A stretch of 32,040 bases of DNA from Myxococcales bacterium (GTDB lineage Bacteria; Myxococcota_A; UBA9160; UBA4427), in assembly GCA_014240165.1 (NCBI GenBank), contig JAAZXM010000049.1, positions 1-32,040 of the forward strand. Direction: 5' to 3'. The translations under genes and the position numbers were made by a program. Below are positions 8,481 through 15,943 of this stretch, one piece after another. Position 1 is the first letter of the stretch. Each line of letters opens with the position of its first letter. The notes beneath the pieces are model-generated. The model was not told the origin of the DNA and searched no databases. It saw only the letters and a list, made by a program, of their open reading frames with translations.

Positions 8481-10901
8481 TCAGCCGAAAAGCCCGGCGT
8501 GCCGGGCACTGACCAACACCTCGATGGCGTCGACGCCGCGAATCGCCACGCGAATCTCCTCCGCGAAGGCGCGCCGCCTTTCCGCCAGCCCTTCGGCTCC
8601 GGCTTCCAGGAGCCCGCGATTGCGGGCCAGCTTCAGCGCCGTGGCAAAGAGCGCCTTGGAAACCGATTCCCGGCGCTTCACGTGTCGCTGGAGCGAGTAC
8701 TGGGTGCCCAGGGCCAGGCAGCGTTCCAACAGAACTTCCTCGGGCGCCGCCTCGTCGGGCGCCGCCCGGCCCAGCACATCCGCCACCACGCGGTAGGCCT
8801 CGAGAAAGGGGCGCAGCACCCGATGCGCGCTGAGGGGGCGCACCTGCTGAAGGAATTCGAGCGCCGCTTCGGGCCCGGCTTCGAGACGCGTTTCCCACGC
8901 CGCCCCGGGGCTTTCGTGAAGCGCCATCTCCGTGCGCATTTCCTTGCGAAAACTTTCCTTGTCCGCGAAGAAGAATTCGAATTTGAGCAGATCGCGCAGC
9001 GCCATGGCCTCCTGCCAGAAAAGGCCCGCGCGGTCGCCCTCCTCGAGTTCCGCCGCACGCACCAGGGCCAACTCCCCGATGGCGCCGGTCACGAAATAGT
9101 GGATGACCGTGTTGCGATAATACGCCGCGGCCAGGGACTGCCCCTCGGCGATGCGATAGACGGTTTCGGGCCCGCTCTCGAAACGCTCGAGGAGGCGGCT
9201 CTCGGTGAGGGCTTCGAGGGTCTCCGCCACGCCTTCCGGGGTGCGCAGGTCCAGGGGCTCGGTGGTGGCCAGGCCCCGCCGCTCCACGTAATCCACCAGG
9301 TTGGCCAGGGCCGCAACGGTTTCCTCGGCGGAGAGCGCACGCTCCCCCCGCCCGAGCAACGCCAGGCAGACCAGGGAGATGGGCGTAATGGGCGTGGCGC
9401 GATTGATCCGCACGCAGCACTCAAAGGCCAGCTTCTGCACCGCCAGGCTCTGCTCATCGGGATCGGGATCGCTGCCCAGGCGAGGCGTACCCAGGGTCTT
9501 GGCCAGGGAGAGGGGTTCACCGAAATCGATGAAGATGCGCCCGTAGCTCCGGCCGAGCCGGCGAACCAGACGCACGAACCAGCTGAACCCCTCTTTCTCT
9601 TTGACCCCCCCACTCTGCTCCGAGGCGTAATCGCCCACGTCCGAGATCTGGTCGTACGCGATGGAGACCGGCAGAAGGTAGACGTCCTCGCTTCGTCCGC
9701 GCAGGTAGGCATCCACCACGTAGGCCAGCATGCCGAAGCGCGGCGGGAGCAACTTGCCCGACCGCGAGCGCCCGCCCTCGATATACCACTCGAGGGGAAA
9801 GCGTTTTTCGATCAGGTAGTCGATGTAATGCCGGAGCACGGTTTTGTAGATCGGCAGATCCTTGAAGCTGCGGCGAATAAAGAAGGTGCCGCTGCGGCGC
9901 ACCAGGGGGCCCACGGGAAAGAAGTTCATATTGATGCCCCCCGCGGTGTGGTTCGGAGGCAGTCCGTGCTCGTGGAGCAGCATTTGCAACGCGGGATGAT
10001 CGAGGTTCGATTTATGGCTCGGCAAAAAGACCACGGGATGCTGCTGGGAGAGTGCCCGCACCCGATCCAGGGCCGCGGGGTCGCAGTTCAGGGTTTCGTC
10101 GTAGCCGCGCCGGGTGAGTTGGCGCCAGAGCTGAACCACCAGGTCGATCACGAAGGGGCTGTGGTTGGCCGCGATCTCCTTCAGGTAGCGCGCGCCCTCT
10201 CGGCGAACCCGGCCCTCATCACGCCCGAGCTCCCCCGCCAAACGCGTGAGCTCTCCCCGCAAGGCCGGGCGCGAGAGCACCTCTTCGCGCACGAAGCGCG
10301 GCACCTTGTAGCGCGCCCCGCGCAGGCGCCGCTCACCGCGCTCCAACGCCAGAGCCGCCTGGCGCGCGACAAATTCCGCAAGGCCGTGAGTCGCCCCGGG
10401 GCCCGACGTTTCCGGGCTCCGCCAGCGCGCTTCGAGTTCGGACGCCCGGGCGGGTTCACCCGCCACGATCCGCCAGCGATCGGATGTAAACGCATGCACC
10501 CAGCGCGCACGCAGGCGACCCGGGTCGCGCGGATCGCCGAGCTTCAAAAGATCCGACCAGCGCGCGGTGCGGCGGCCCCCGCGCACGGCGGGAAACCAGG
10601 CCACGCGCAGCGGCGCGAGCAACGGGTCATCACCCGCGGCCAGGGTCGCCTCGAGGTGGGGGTCGAGTTTGCCTCGATGGCGGCGTGAGGACGGAATCGA
10701 AAGCAACTCGACAGGCCCCGCATCCACAGGGGCCTCGTCAGTAATCCAGCGACGCAAAAGCGCCTCTTCGAAGCCACTCGCCGTGTCCAGAAGGAAGACC
10801 ACCCGCTGCCCCGAAGTCGCCGCCGGCCAGGTGGGCACCACCTCTTCGACGCCGGGCAGCCGGGGCGCGGGCTCAGAGACTTTGGCCTTGCTGCCCAGCA
10901 T
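8481..10901 (-). CDS. plsB: Glycerol-3-phosphate 1-O-acyltransferase PlsB
   Basis: An 806-residue membrane-associated acyltransferase that makes 1-acyl-glycerol-3-phosphate, the first step of phospholipid synthesis, from acyl-CoA or acyl-ACP. All four acyltransferase blocks are visible: SHKSNLDH with H296 and D301 (block I), FFPVGPLVRRSGTFFIRRSF (block II), WYIEGGRSRSGKLLPP (block III, glycerophosphate binding) and LLPVSIAYD (block IV). The long N- and C-terminal regions and overall length match PlsB rather than the short PlsC or PlsY types. ATG 10901 is preceded by GGGAGC and lies 15 nt after the stop of the HAD-PlsC gene, so the two form an operon supplying consecutive steps. The final enzymes of phospholipid head-group addition are represented here only by the CDP-alcohol transferase 3 kb away. 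Confidence 0.93.
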   Translation of the reverse strand: MLGSKAKVSEPAPRLPGVEEVVPTWPAATSGQRVVFLLDTASGFEEALLRRWITDEAPVDAGPVELLSIPSSRRHRGKLDPHLEATLAAGDDPLLAPLRVAWFPAVRGGRRTARWSDLLKLGDPRDPGRLRARWVHAFTSDRWRIVAGEPARASELEARWRSPETSGPGATHGLAEFVARQAALALERGERRLRGARYKVPRFVREEVLSRPALRGELTRLAGELGRDEGRVRREGARYLKEIAANHSPFVIDLVVQLWRQLTRRGYDETLNCDPAALDRVRALSQQHPVVFLPSHKSNLDHPALQMLLHEHGLPPNHTAGGINMNFFPVGPLVRRSGTFFIRRSFKDLPIYKTVLRHYIDYLIEKRFPLEWYIEGGRSRSGKLLPPRFGMLAYVVDAYLRGRSEDVYLLPVSIAYDQISDVGDYASEQSGGVKEKEGFSWFVRLVRRLGRSYGRIFIDFGEPLSLAKTLGTPRLGSDPDPDEQSLAVQKLAFECCVRINRATPITPISLVCLALLGRGERALSAEETVAALANLVDYVERRGLATTEPLDLRTPEGVAETLEALTESRLLERFESGPETVYRIAEGQSLAAAYYRNTVIHYFVTGAIGELALVRAAELEEGDRAGLFWQEAMALRDLLKFEFFFADKESFRKEMRTEMALHESPGAAWETRLEAGPEAALEFLQQVRPLSAHRVLRPFLEAYRVVADVLGRAAPDEAAPEEVLLERCLALGTQYSLQRHVKRRESVSKALFATALKLARNRGLLEAGAEGLAERRRAFAEEIRVAIRGVDAIEVLVSARHAGLFG

Positions 10902-10916
10902 GCTGCTCCCTCGCGC

Positions 10917-12338
10917 TCAGCGTCCGAGGACTTCGAGGTATTGGTTTCGAATCGCGTCCACCTCGGCGTTCAGCCCCTCGACGGTCCAAGCCGACGTATC
11001 GACAGGCGGCAGCACCACGGCCTCGACGATGGCCGGGCGCACCACCAGGGCATCCTTGGGCAGCGCGTCGAGCACGTTGCGAAAAACCACGGGAACGATG
11101 GGCACCCCGGCCTGCATGGCCATGTGGAAGGCCCCCTTCTTGAAGGATCCGAGGCGCGGGGTCAACGAGCGCGTGCCCTCGGGCGCCACCGCCAGGGAAA
11201 GCCCCTCGCGCAGGGCCTGCACCGCCGGCTCCAGGGCCTCGATGGCCCGGGCGGTATTGAAACGATCAACGAAAACTACGCCGCTGGCCTCGAGCAGCGG
11301 ACCAAAGAGCGGGTTGTTGAGCAATTCCTTCTTGCCCACGCCCGTGACATCGCGCCGGATCAGCTTGGCCATGAGCACGAGATCGAGCCCGCTCTGATGG
11401 TTGAAGATGAAGACCGCGGGCCGGTCGGACCAGAGATTCTCCTCGCCCTCCACGCGCAGGTCCACGCCCGAAAGCGAAGTCGCAAGATCACCGAAGAGCG
11501 CGCCCCCGGTATTGATGGCCTCGCGCCGGCTGCCGCTCACGAGCCCCGCCAGCAGGCCCGCGCCAATGGCGGGCACCAGGCTCCCGTAGGTGAGCGCCGT
11601 GCGCGCCCATTCACCGGCCCCGGGTGTGCCACGACTGGTGAAGCGGCGCACGGGCCAGAAACGTTCCTTGGCCACCTGGGCCAGGGGCCGATCGGGATTC
11701 AGCGGCCGGGGCCGGCCCACGATTTCCAATAAGGGAAGATCTTCGTGACTGTCCGTATAGAAGAAGCTCTCGCCCAGGTCCAAGTCGTGCTCCGCCGCCA
11801 GTTGGCGCCCGGCGTCCGCCTTGCCCTCCCCCCAGCAGGTGGGATGCACGACTTTGCCGGTGAATACGCCGTCCTCGACTTCCAACCGGGTGCAGAGCAC
11901 ATGGGGGATATTCATCTCCCTGGCGAGCGGCTCCACCTGGTACGGGGTCGCCGACGAAACGATGGCCACGGTATGCCCCATGGCCTGGTGGGCCTCGACC
12001 AGAGCGCGGGATTCGGGATAGATCTGGGAGGCCAGGCGCTTGGTAAAAACCTCTTCGCCGATCTCCTCCAGAACCTCCTCGGCCAGGCCGCGATACGCCG
12101 CCGCCGAAGCCGCCATCATGCCCGAGAAACCCGTGCGGCCCAGCCCGAAACTCAACGCCCCGCGCAGCGAATCAGCAATCTCCTTGGGCGCCATGCGCCC
12201 GGACACCAGGCGCTCGAAGAAGAACGACGCCGCCGAGAACCCCGCGAGCAGCGTGCGATCGAGATCAAAGAACGCCCCGACCTTGGGCCCCGAGGGCCCC
12301 TGGCGAATCTCTTTCGTCAAACGCTGATGCAGACTCAT
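10917..12338 (-). CDS. HAD-IB phosphatase fused to 1-acyl-glycerol-3-phosphate acyltransferase (PlsC)
   Basis: A 473-residue two-domain protein. Residues about 15-215 are a HAD-IB (SerB-like) hydrolase: FFDLDRT with nucleophile D25 and acid D27, SSAT (128-131), K173 and the acidic motif D196-SHED-200. After a hydrophobic linker (about 250-270) comes a PlsC domain: NHQSGLD with H314 and D319, a VFVDR motif, and APEGTRS (385-391). The PlsC part would acylate lysophosphatidic acid to phosphatidic acid. The HAD partner could dephosphorylate a lipid or small phosphate; its substrate is unknown. The same fusion occurs in actinobacteria (the Rv2483c type) and some proteobacteria. It is the first gene of the operon with plsB and has a plausible promoter directly upstream. 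Confidence 0.9.
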   Translation of the reverse strand: MSLHQRLTKEIRQGPSGPKVGAFFDLDRTLLAGFSAASFFFERLVSGRMAPKEIADSLRGALSFGLGRTGFSGMMAASAAAYRGLAEEVLEEIGEEVFTKRLASQIYPESRALVEAHQAMGHTVAIVSSATPYQVEPLAREMNIPHVLCTRLEVEDGVFTGKVVHPTCWGEGKADAGRQLAAEHDLDLGESFFYTDSHEDLPLLEIVGRPRPLNPDRPLAQVAKERFWPVRRFTSRGTPGAGEWARTALTYGSLVPAIGAGLLAGLVSGSRREAINTGGALFGDLATSLSGVDLRVEGEENLWSDRPAVFIFNHQSGLDLVLMAKLIRRDVTGVGKKELLNNPLFGPLLEASGVVFVDRFNTARAIEALEPAVQALREGLSLAVAPEGTRSLTPRLGSFKKGAFHMAMQAGVPIVPVVFRNVLDALPKDALVVRPAIVEAVVLPPVDTSAWTVEGLNAEVDAIRNQYLEVLGR

Positions 12339-12362
12339 GCGGGGCCCCTTGGTGGCCCGCTC

Positions 12363-12391
12363 ATTCTACCCGCAATTTCAGCCGCTTACAG
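12363..12391 (-). promoter_or_regulatory. Candidate sigma-70 promoter for the HAD-plsC/plsB operon
   Basis: On the minus strand TAGAAT (12368-12363), a one-mismatch -10 box, lies 17 nt after a weak -35 box CTGTAA (12391-12386). It sits about 25 nt before the ATG at 12338 and so predicts a very short leader. That leader holds the AAGGGG Shine-Dalgarno inside a small GGGCC/GGCCC inverted repeat that could partly hide it. Eye inspection only. Confidence 0.4.
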
Positions 12392-12488
12392 GGCATTTCT
12401 TGGGTAAAGGTCGATCGTTTGTACAGACAACTGCGCCCGTGCTCGCCATGAGCCCCGAAGCCGGGCCCACTGCGGGAGCCGTGCCCCG

Positions 12489-13970
12489 CTACTTCGCCAC
12501 GTCGGCCCAGGGTTTGCGGTCCTCGGGGCCGCCGAAACGGTCGGGGTCCAGGGCGATGCGCCAGAGGGGGACGTGGACCGACTCGCCCAGGGGCCAGGCG
12601 TCCAGGGCCGCGCGCAGGGAGGCCACGCGGTCCGGATGCGCGGCGGCCAGGTTCGTGGTCTCGCCCGGATCGGCGTAGACATCGTAGAGCGCGTACTCGG
12701 GATCGCTGAAGGGGCCCGCCGACGCGACCACGAGTTTCCAGGGCGGGCGCAGGAGCGCGACGCCCCCGAGCCCCTGTACACGATAATCGGGCACGGTGCC
12801 GGGCACCGCAGATTTGCGATTCGTGATCGCGCGCCAACGTCCGCGACCGTCGAGGTCGTCGGGAATCATCGGAGCCCGGCCCGCCGCCTGCATGAGGGTG
12901 GGCAGAACGTCCTGGGCCGTGACAAAAGCCTGGCTCACCCCGGGAGAAAGCCGCCCGGGCCAGCGCAGGACCGAGGGAACACGTACGCCCCCCTCGTAGA
13001 CGGTGGTCTTGCCGCCGCGCAGGGGCGCGTTGTCACTGGCGCCCTCAAAGGTGTTCTCACGGACGAACTCGAGCATCTCGGTGGGCAGGGGTGTTCCGAA
13101 GATCGACACCAGGCGCTCCAAGACCGCGACGAGTCCGGGCGGTGAGGTGGATTGATTCAGCCCGCCGTTGTCGCTGAAGAACCAGACCAGGGTGTTCTCT
13201 CGCATCCCCTCGGCATCGAGTGCATCGAGGATCCGCCCCACCGCGATGTCGAGTTCGCTCACCATGCCGGCGTGAATGCGGCGCTGCGCTCGCATGGCTT
13301 CCGGGTAGGCCTCAATGGCCGCGGGGGGCGCTTCGTTGGGAAGATGCGGCGCGTTGAACGACGCAAAGAGAAAGGTGGGCCGGGCGGGGTCGCGCACATT
13401 CAACAAACGCACCGCTTCGTCGGCGATCAACCGTGTCGCGTAGCCCTCTTCGCGCAGGGTGACGCCATTGCGTTGCCAATCGTGACCACCCCCATGGTTG
13501 TGATCCCAATAGCCGATGCCTCCGGTCACGTGGCCATAGAATTGCTCGAAGCCCCGGGCCTGGGGGAAGTAGCGTTTCTCGGCGTGGCCCAGGTGCCACT
13601 TGCCCGCCATCAGGGGCTGGTAGCCCGCCCGGGCCAGGAATTGGGGCAGGATCTCCTCTTCGAGGGGCAGCCCGCCGGTGCTGATTTTTGCAATGGGCTG
13701 GTAGATGCCCAGCCGGGCGGGGGATTTGCCGGTCATCACCGCCGCCCGGGTGGGGCTGCAGATGGGCTGGACATAGAAACGCTCGAGGGTCACGCCCTCT
13801 GCGGCCAAAGCGTCGATGCGGGGCGTGCGGATCTCGCTGCCGTGGTAGCCCACGTCCCGCCAGCCCAGATCGTCGGCCATGATGAGCACAATATTGGGCG
13901 TTCGGGCCGAGGCTGCGCCCGCGAAAACGGCGAGAAAAAGGACCAAGGCCGGCCAGCACACCCTCGCCAT
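12489..13970 (-). CDS. Exported type I sulfatase (arylsulfatase family)
   Basis: A 493-residue sulfatase acting outside the cytoplasm. The ATG at 13970 starts a clear signal peptide: hydrophobic core PALVLFLAVFAG and an Ala-x-Ala cleavage site (ASA) around residue 22; longer starts would bury it and overlap the SDR gene. The formylglycine signature C71-S-P-T-R75, followed by AAVMTGKSPAR, is complete, so it should need a formylglycine-generating enzyme from elsewhere in the genome. Metal-binding D33/D34 lie in MADDLGW, and the GKWHLGH and FFSDNGG motifs are present. Substrates are sulfate esters (aryl, steroid or polysaccharide). It is the last gene of the extradiol dioxygenase-SDR-sulfatase run, 43 nt after the SDR gene. 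No convincing ribosome-binding site precedes this ATG. Confidence 0.88.
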   Translation of the reverse strand: MARVCWPALVLFLAVFAGAASARTPNIVLIMADDLGWRDVGYHGSEIRTPRIDALAAEGVTLERFYVQPICSPTRAAVMTGKSPARLGIYQPIAKISTGGLPLEEEILPQFLARAGYQPLMAGKWHLGHAEKRYFPQARGFEQFYGHVTGGIGYWDHNHGGGHDWQRNGVTLREEGYATRLIADEAVRLLNVRDPARPTFLFASFNAPHLPNEAPPAAIEAYPEAMRAQRRIHAGMVSELDIAVGRILDALDAEGMRENTLVWFFSDNGGLNQSTSPPGLVAVLERLVSIFGTPLPTEMLEFVRENTFEGASDNAPLRGGKTTVYEGGVRVPSVLRWPGRLSPGVSQAFVTAQDVLPTLMQAAGRAPMIPDDLDGRGRWRAITNRKSAVPGTVPDYRVQGLGGVALLRPPWKLVVASAGPFSDPEYALYDVYADPGETTNLAAAHPDRVASLRAALDAWPLGESVHVPLWRIALDPDRFGGPEDRKPWADVAK

Positions 13971-14013
13971 GCGCGGGCGGGCGGTGAACTCGTCTGGACG
14001 AACGCAGCGGGGC

Positions 14014-14793
14014 CTAAACGAGCCCCGCATACGATCCCCCATCGAGTTGCAGGTTCTGGCCGGAGATATACCCCGCCTGGGCGCTGCACAAAAACGCGCA
14101 GGCATCGCCGAACTCCTCGGCGGTGCCCAGGCGCCCCGCGGCGATGGAGGCTTTCATCTCGTCGTAGGCCTGCTCGATGCTCACCCCGCCGAGTTTGGCG
14201 CGAAGCTCCGCCATGCCGCGCTGGCGATCCGTATCGATGCGCTCGGGAAGCAGGTTGTTGAGGGTGACATTGGCCGAGGCCACCTGGCGCGAGAGCGCCT
14301 TGCTCACCGAGGTGAGCCCGCTGCGAGCGCCAGTGGAGAGGCCCATGGGCGCCAGCGGCGTCTTCACCATGGCGGAAGTGATGTTCACGATGCGACCGAA
14401 GCCGCGCTCCACCATGCCGTCGAGCACCGAGCGAATCATCAGCACCGGGGCGAGCATGTTGGCGTCCAGGGCTTCGATCCAGGCGGCGCGGTCCCAATCC
14501 TGAAAGCGGCCCGGGGGCGGCCCCCCGTTATTGTTCACCAGGATGTCGGGCTCGGGGCAGGTCACCATGAGGGTTTCCCGGGTGGCTTCGGATTCGATGT
14601 CCCCCGCCACGGTATCCACCGTCACGCCATGGGCGGCGCGAATCGCATCGGCGGCGGCGGCGAGTGCCTCGGCGTCCCGGCCGTTCAGGGTGACGTGCAC
14701 ACCTTCCCGGGCCAGGGCCTCAGCGCAGGCGCGCCCCAGGCCTCGGCTCGAGGCGCATACGATGGCCGTCCGGCCCGCAATTCCCAGGTCCAT
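14014..14793 (-). CDS. Short-chain dehydrogenase/reductase with altered catalytic residues
   Basis: A 259-residue Rossmann-fold SDR. The nucleotide-binding motif is ASSRGLGRA (residues 14-22), and NNNGGPPPG (87-95) replaces the usual NNAG. The catalytic serine is S140. The expected Tyr and Lys of Y-x3-K, 13 and 17 residues further on, are S153 and R157, so the normal proton-relay pair is missing. A subgroup of SDRs with NNxGGP and no Tyr/Lys exists and is commonly annotated as 3-oxoacyl-ACP reductase, but its chemistry is not known to me. The C-terminal SGQNLQLDGG is normal. ATG 14793 has AGGAT upstream. It sits 36 nt after the extradiol dioxygenase gene, suggesting a linked catabolic role. 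Confidence 0.87.
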   Translation of the reverse strand: MDLGIAGRTAIVCASSRGLGRACAEALAREGVHVTLNGRDAEALAAAADAIRAAHGVTVDTVAGDIESEATRETLMVTCPEPDILVNNNGGPPPGRFQDWDRAAWIEALDANMLAPVLMIRSVLDGMVERGFGRIVNITSAMVKTPLAPMGLSTGARSGLTSVSKALSRQVASANVTLNNLLPERIDTDRQRGMAELRAKLGGVSIEQAYDEMKASIAAGRLGTAEEFGDACAFLCSAQAGYISGQNLQLDGGSYAGLV

Positions 14794-14829
14794 CTCAGAT
14801 CCTCTTTCGCCTCGGCGTGCGCGCTCGGC

Positions 14830-15759
14830 TCAGCCCTGGCGATCTTTCCAGCCAGCTGCGATGGCGTCCATATCCGTAGGGCGAAAGAAAACCTCGGGCT
14901 GCTGGGCCTCGCCCCAGACCGACCACGAGTTCACCGGATCCCAATCGGTGCCGATTTCCCAGGCTTCGTCGTCCTCGATGCGGTCCATGTCGGCGAAGAA
15001 TTCGAAGAACGTGCCGCTGGGATCTTGGAGATACCAGAACTGGTTGCCGCCAATCTGATGGCGCCCGGGGCCCGCGATGTGCTTGTCCTCGCCGTGTTCG
15101 CGCAGGTAGATCGAGGCCGCCTTGGCCACGGCGTCGAAATCGTCGTGTTCCAGGGCGTAGTGATTGAGATAGGGAACCTCTCCGGGCGTGATCAGAAAAT
15201 TATGATGATCGGGCGAGCAGCGGAGAAAGAAAACCATCCCGAGCACCGTATCCGAAACGCGAAAGCCCAGGGCCTCGTAGATGGGCAAGGTGCCCACCGG
15301 ATCCGGCGTTCCGGTGACGATATGACCCAGACGGCGGGGCGGGCGGGGCTTCTCTTCGAGGATGATCTCGGCGCGCGCACCCGTGCGGGGCCGGTCGCCG
15401 GGCCGGTTCACCACACGCACGGGCTGGGTGGAAACGTCGGAAACCTCCGTGGGCTCGAGCACCACCTCCCAGGCGTTGATCGGGTCGGTGCAGCGAAGTT
15501 GTCCGTCACCGGTCTCGTATTTGATCCCCAACTCATCGAGATTGCGAGCGGCCCGGTCGATATCCGCCTCGCCCTCGCAGGCCACGCGCATCCTTCGCAA
15601 TTGACGATACGGCGCTTCCACCAATTGGATTTGCCCCGGCTGATCATCGGGACCCCATTGGCCACCGCTGCCGGTGAGCCCGATCTCCTGGTAGAAGTCA
15701 TCGAGGGTTGCGGGATCGGGCACGCCGATCTCCATGCCGAGCAGACGATGAAGAGCCAT
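14830..15759 (-). CDS. Type I extradiol ring-cleavage dioxygenase (BphC/HsaC-like, VOC fold)
   Basis: A 309-residue two-domain vicinal-oxygen-chelate protein that should open a catechol ring next to the hydroxyls using iron(II). The catalytic C-terminal half carries the expected set: H146 (RRLGHIV), H200 (LNHYALE) and E253 (FFEFFAD) as iron ligands, plus H185, H234 and Y243 as second-sphere residues. The spacings (H185 to H200 is 15; H234 to Y243 is 9; H234 to E253 is 19) equal those I recall for BphC H195/H210/H241/Y250/E260. The N-terminal domain lacks ligands, as normal. The ATG has AGGAG 7 nt upstream. It heads a minus-strand run with the SDR and sulfatase genes and diverges from a flavin monooxygenase gene. 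The exact catechol substrate is unknown. Confidence 0.85.
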   Translation of the reverse strand: MALHRLLGMEIGVPDPATLDDFYQEIGLTGSGGQWGPDDQPGQIQLVEAPYRQLRRMRVACEGEADIDRAARNLDELGIKYETGDGQLRCTDPINAWEVVLEPTEVSDVSTQPVRVVNRPGDRPRTGARAEIILEEKPRPPRRLGHIVTGTPDPVGTLPIYEALGFRVSDTVLGMVFFLRCSPDHHNFLITPGEVPYLNHYALEHDDFDAVAKAASIYLREHGEDKHIAGPGRHQIGGNQFWYLQDPSGTFFEFFADMDRIEDDEAWEIGTDWDPVNSWSVWGEAQQPEVFFRPTDMDAIAAGWKDRQG

Positions 15760-15790
15760 CGGTTTTCTCCTGGCGAGAGGTTGATTTCAG

Positions 15791-15896
15791 AACTGCGGAC
15801 GCGCGCGTCGAAAAACTCGACTGCCCCGCCGCAGTTGTCTGGGTAAGCGCCAACTCTAGGGCGCTTGCCCGTTTTAGTCGAGTGGCTAGAGTAGCC
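15791..15896. promoter_or_regulatory. Divergent control region with several inverted repeats and a promoter candidate
   Basis: This spacer between the dioxygenase and monooxygenase genes is dense in dyad symmetry: AACTGCGG (15791-15798) with CCGCAGTT (15829-15836); GTCGA/TCGAC around AAAAC (15807-15821); ACTCGACT (15815-15822) with AGTCGAGT (15876-15883); and GGCTA-GAG-TAGCC (15884-15896). A plausible plus-strand promoter TTGCCC (15865-15870), 16 nt, TAGAGT (15887-15892) overlaps the last dyad, as expected for a repressor site. No regulator gene is next to it. Confidence 0.4.
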
Positions 15897-15943
15897 CTGG
15901 GCCGTTTTCCAAACCTGCCCTCAACCCGCACCCGAGGAACGAG

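Noticed and set aside
6473..8509. A 678-codon minus-strand open frame opposite the acyl-CoA ligase
   Set aside because: No recognisable motif; the plus strand carries every AMP-ligase signature. Long antisense frames are common in such GC-rich DNA.
8298..10688. A 796-codon plus-strand open frame opposite plsB
   Set aside because: The protein is a low-complexity shadow; plsB on the other strand has all four acyltransferase blocks.
13879..15846. A 655-codon plus-strand frame opposite the sulfatase, SDR and dioxygenase genes
   Set aside because: It spans three motif-complete genes of the opposite strand and has no domain of its own.
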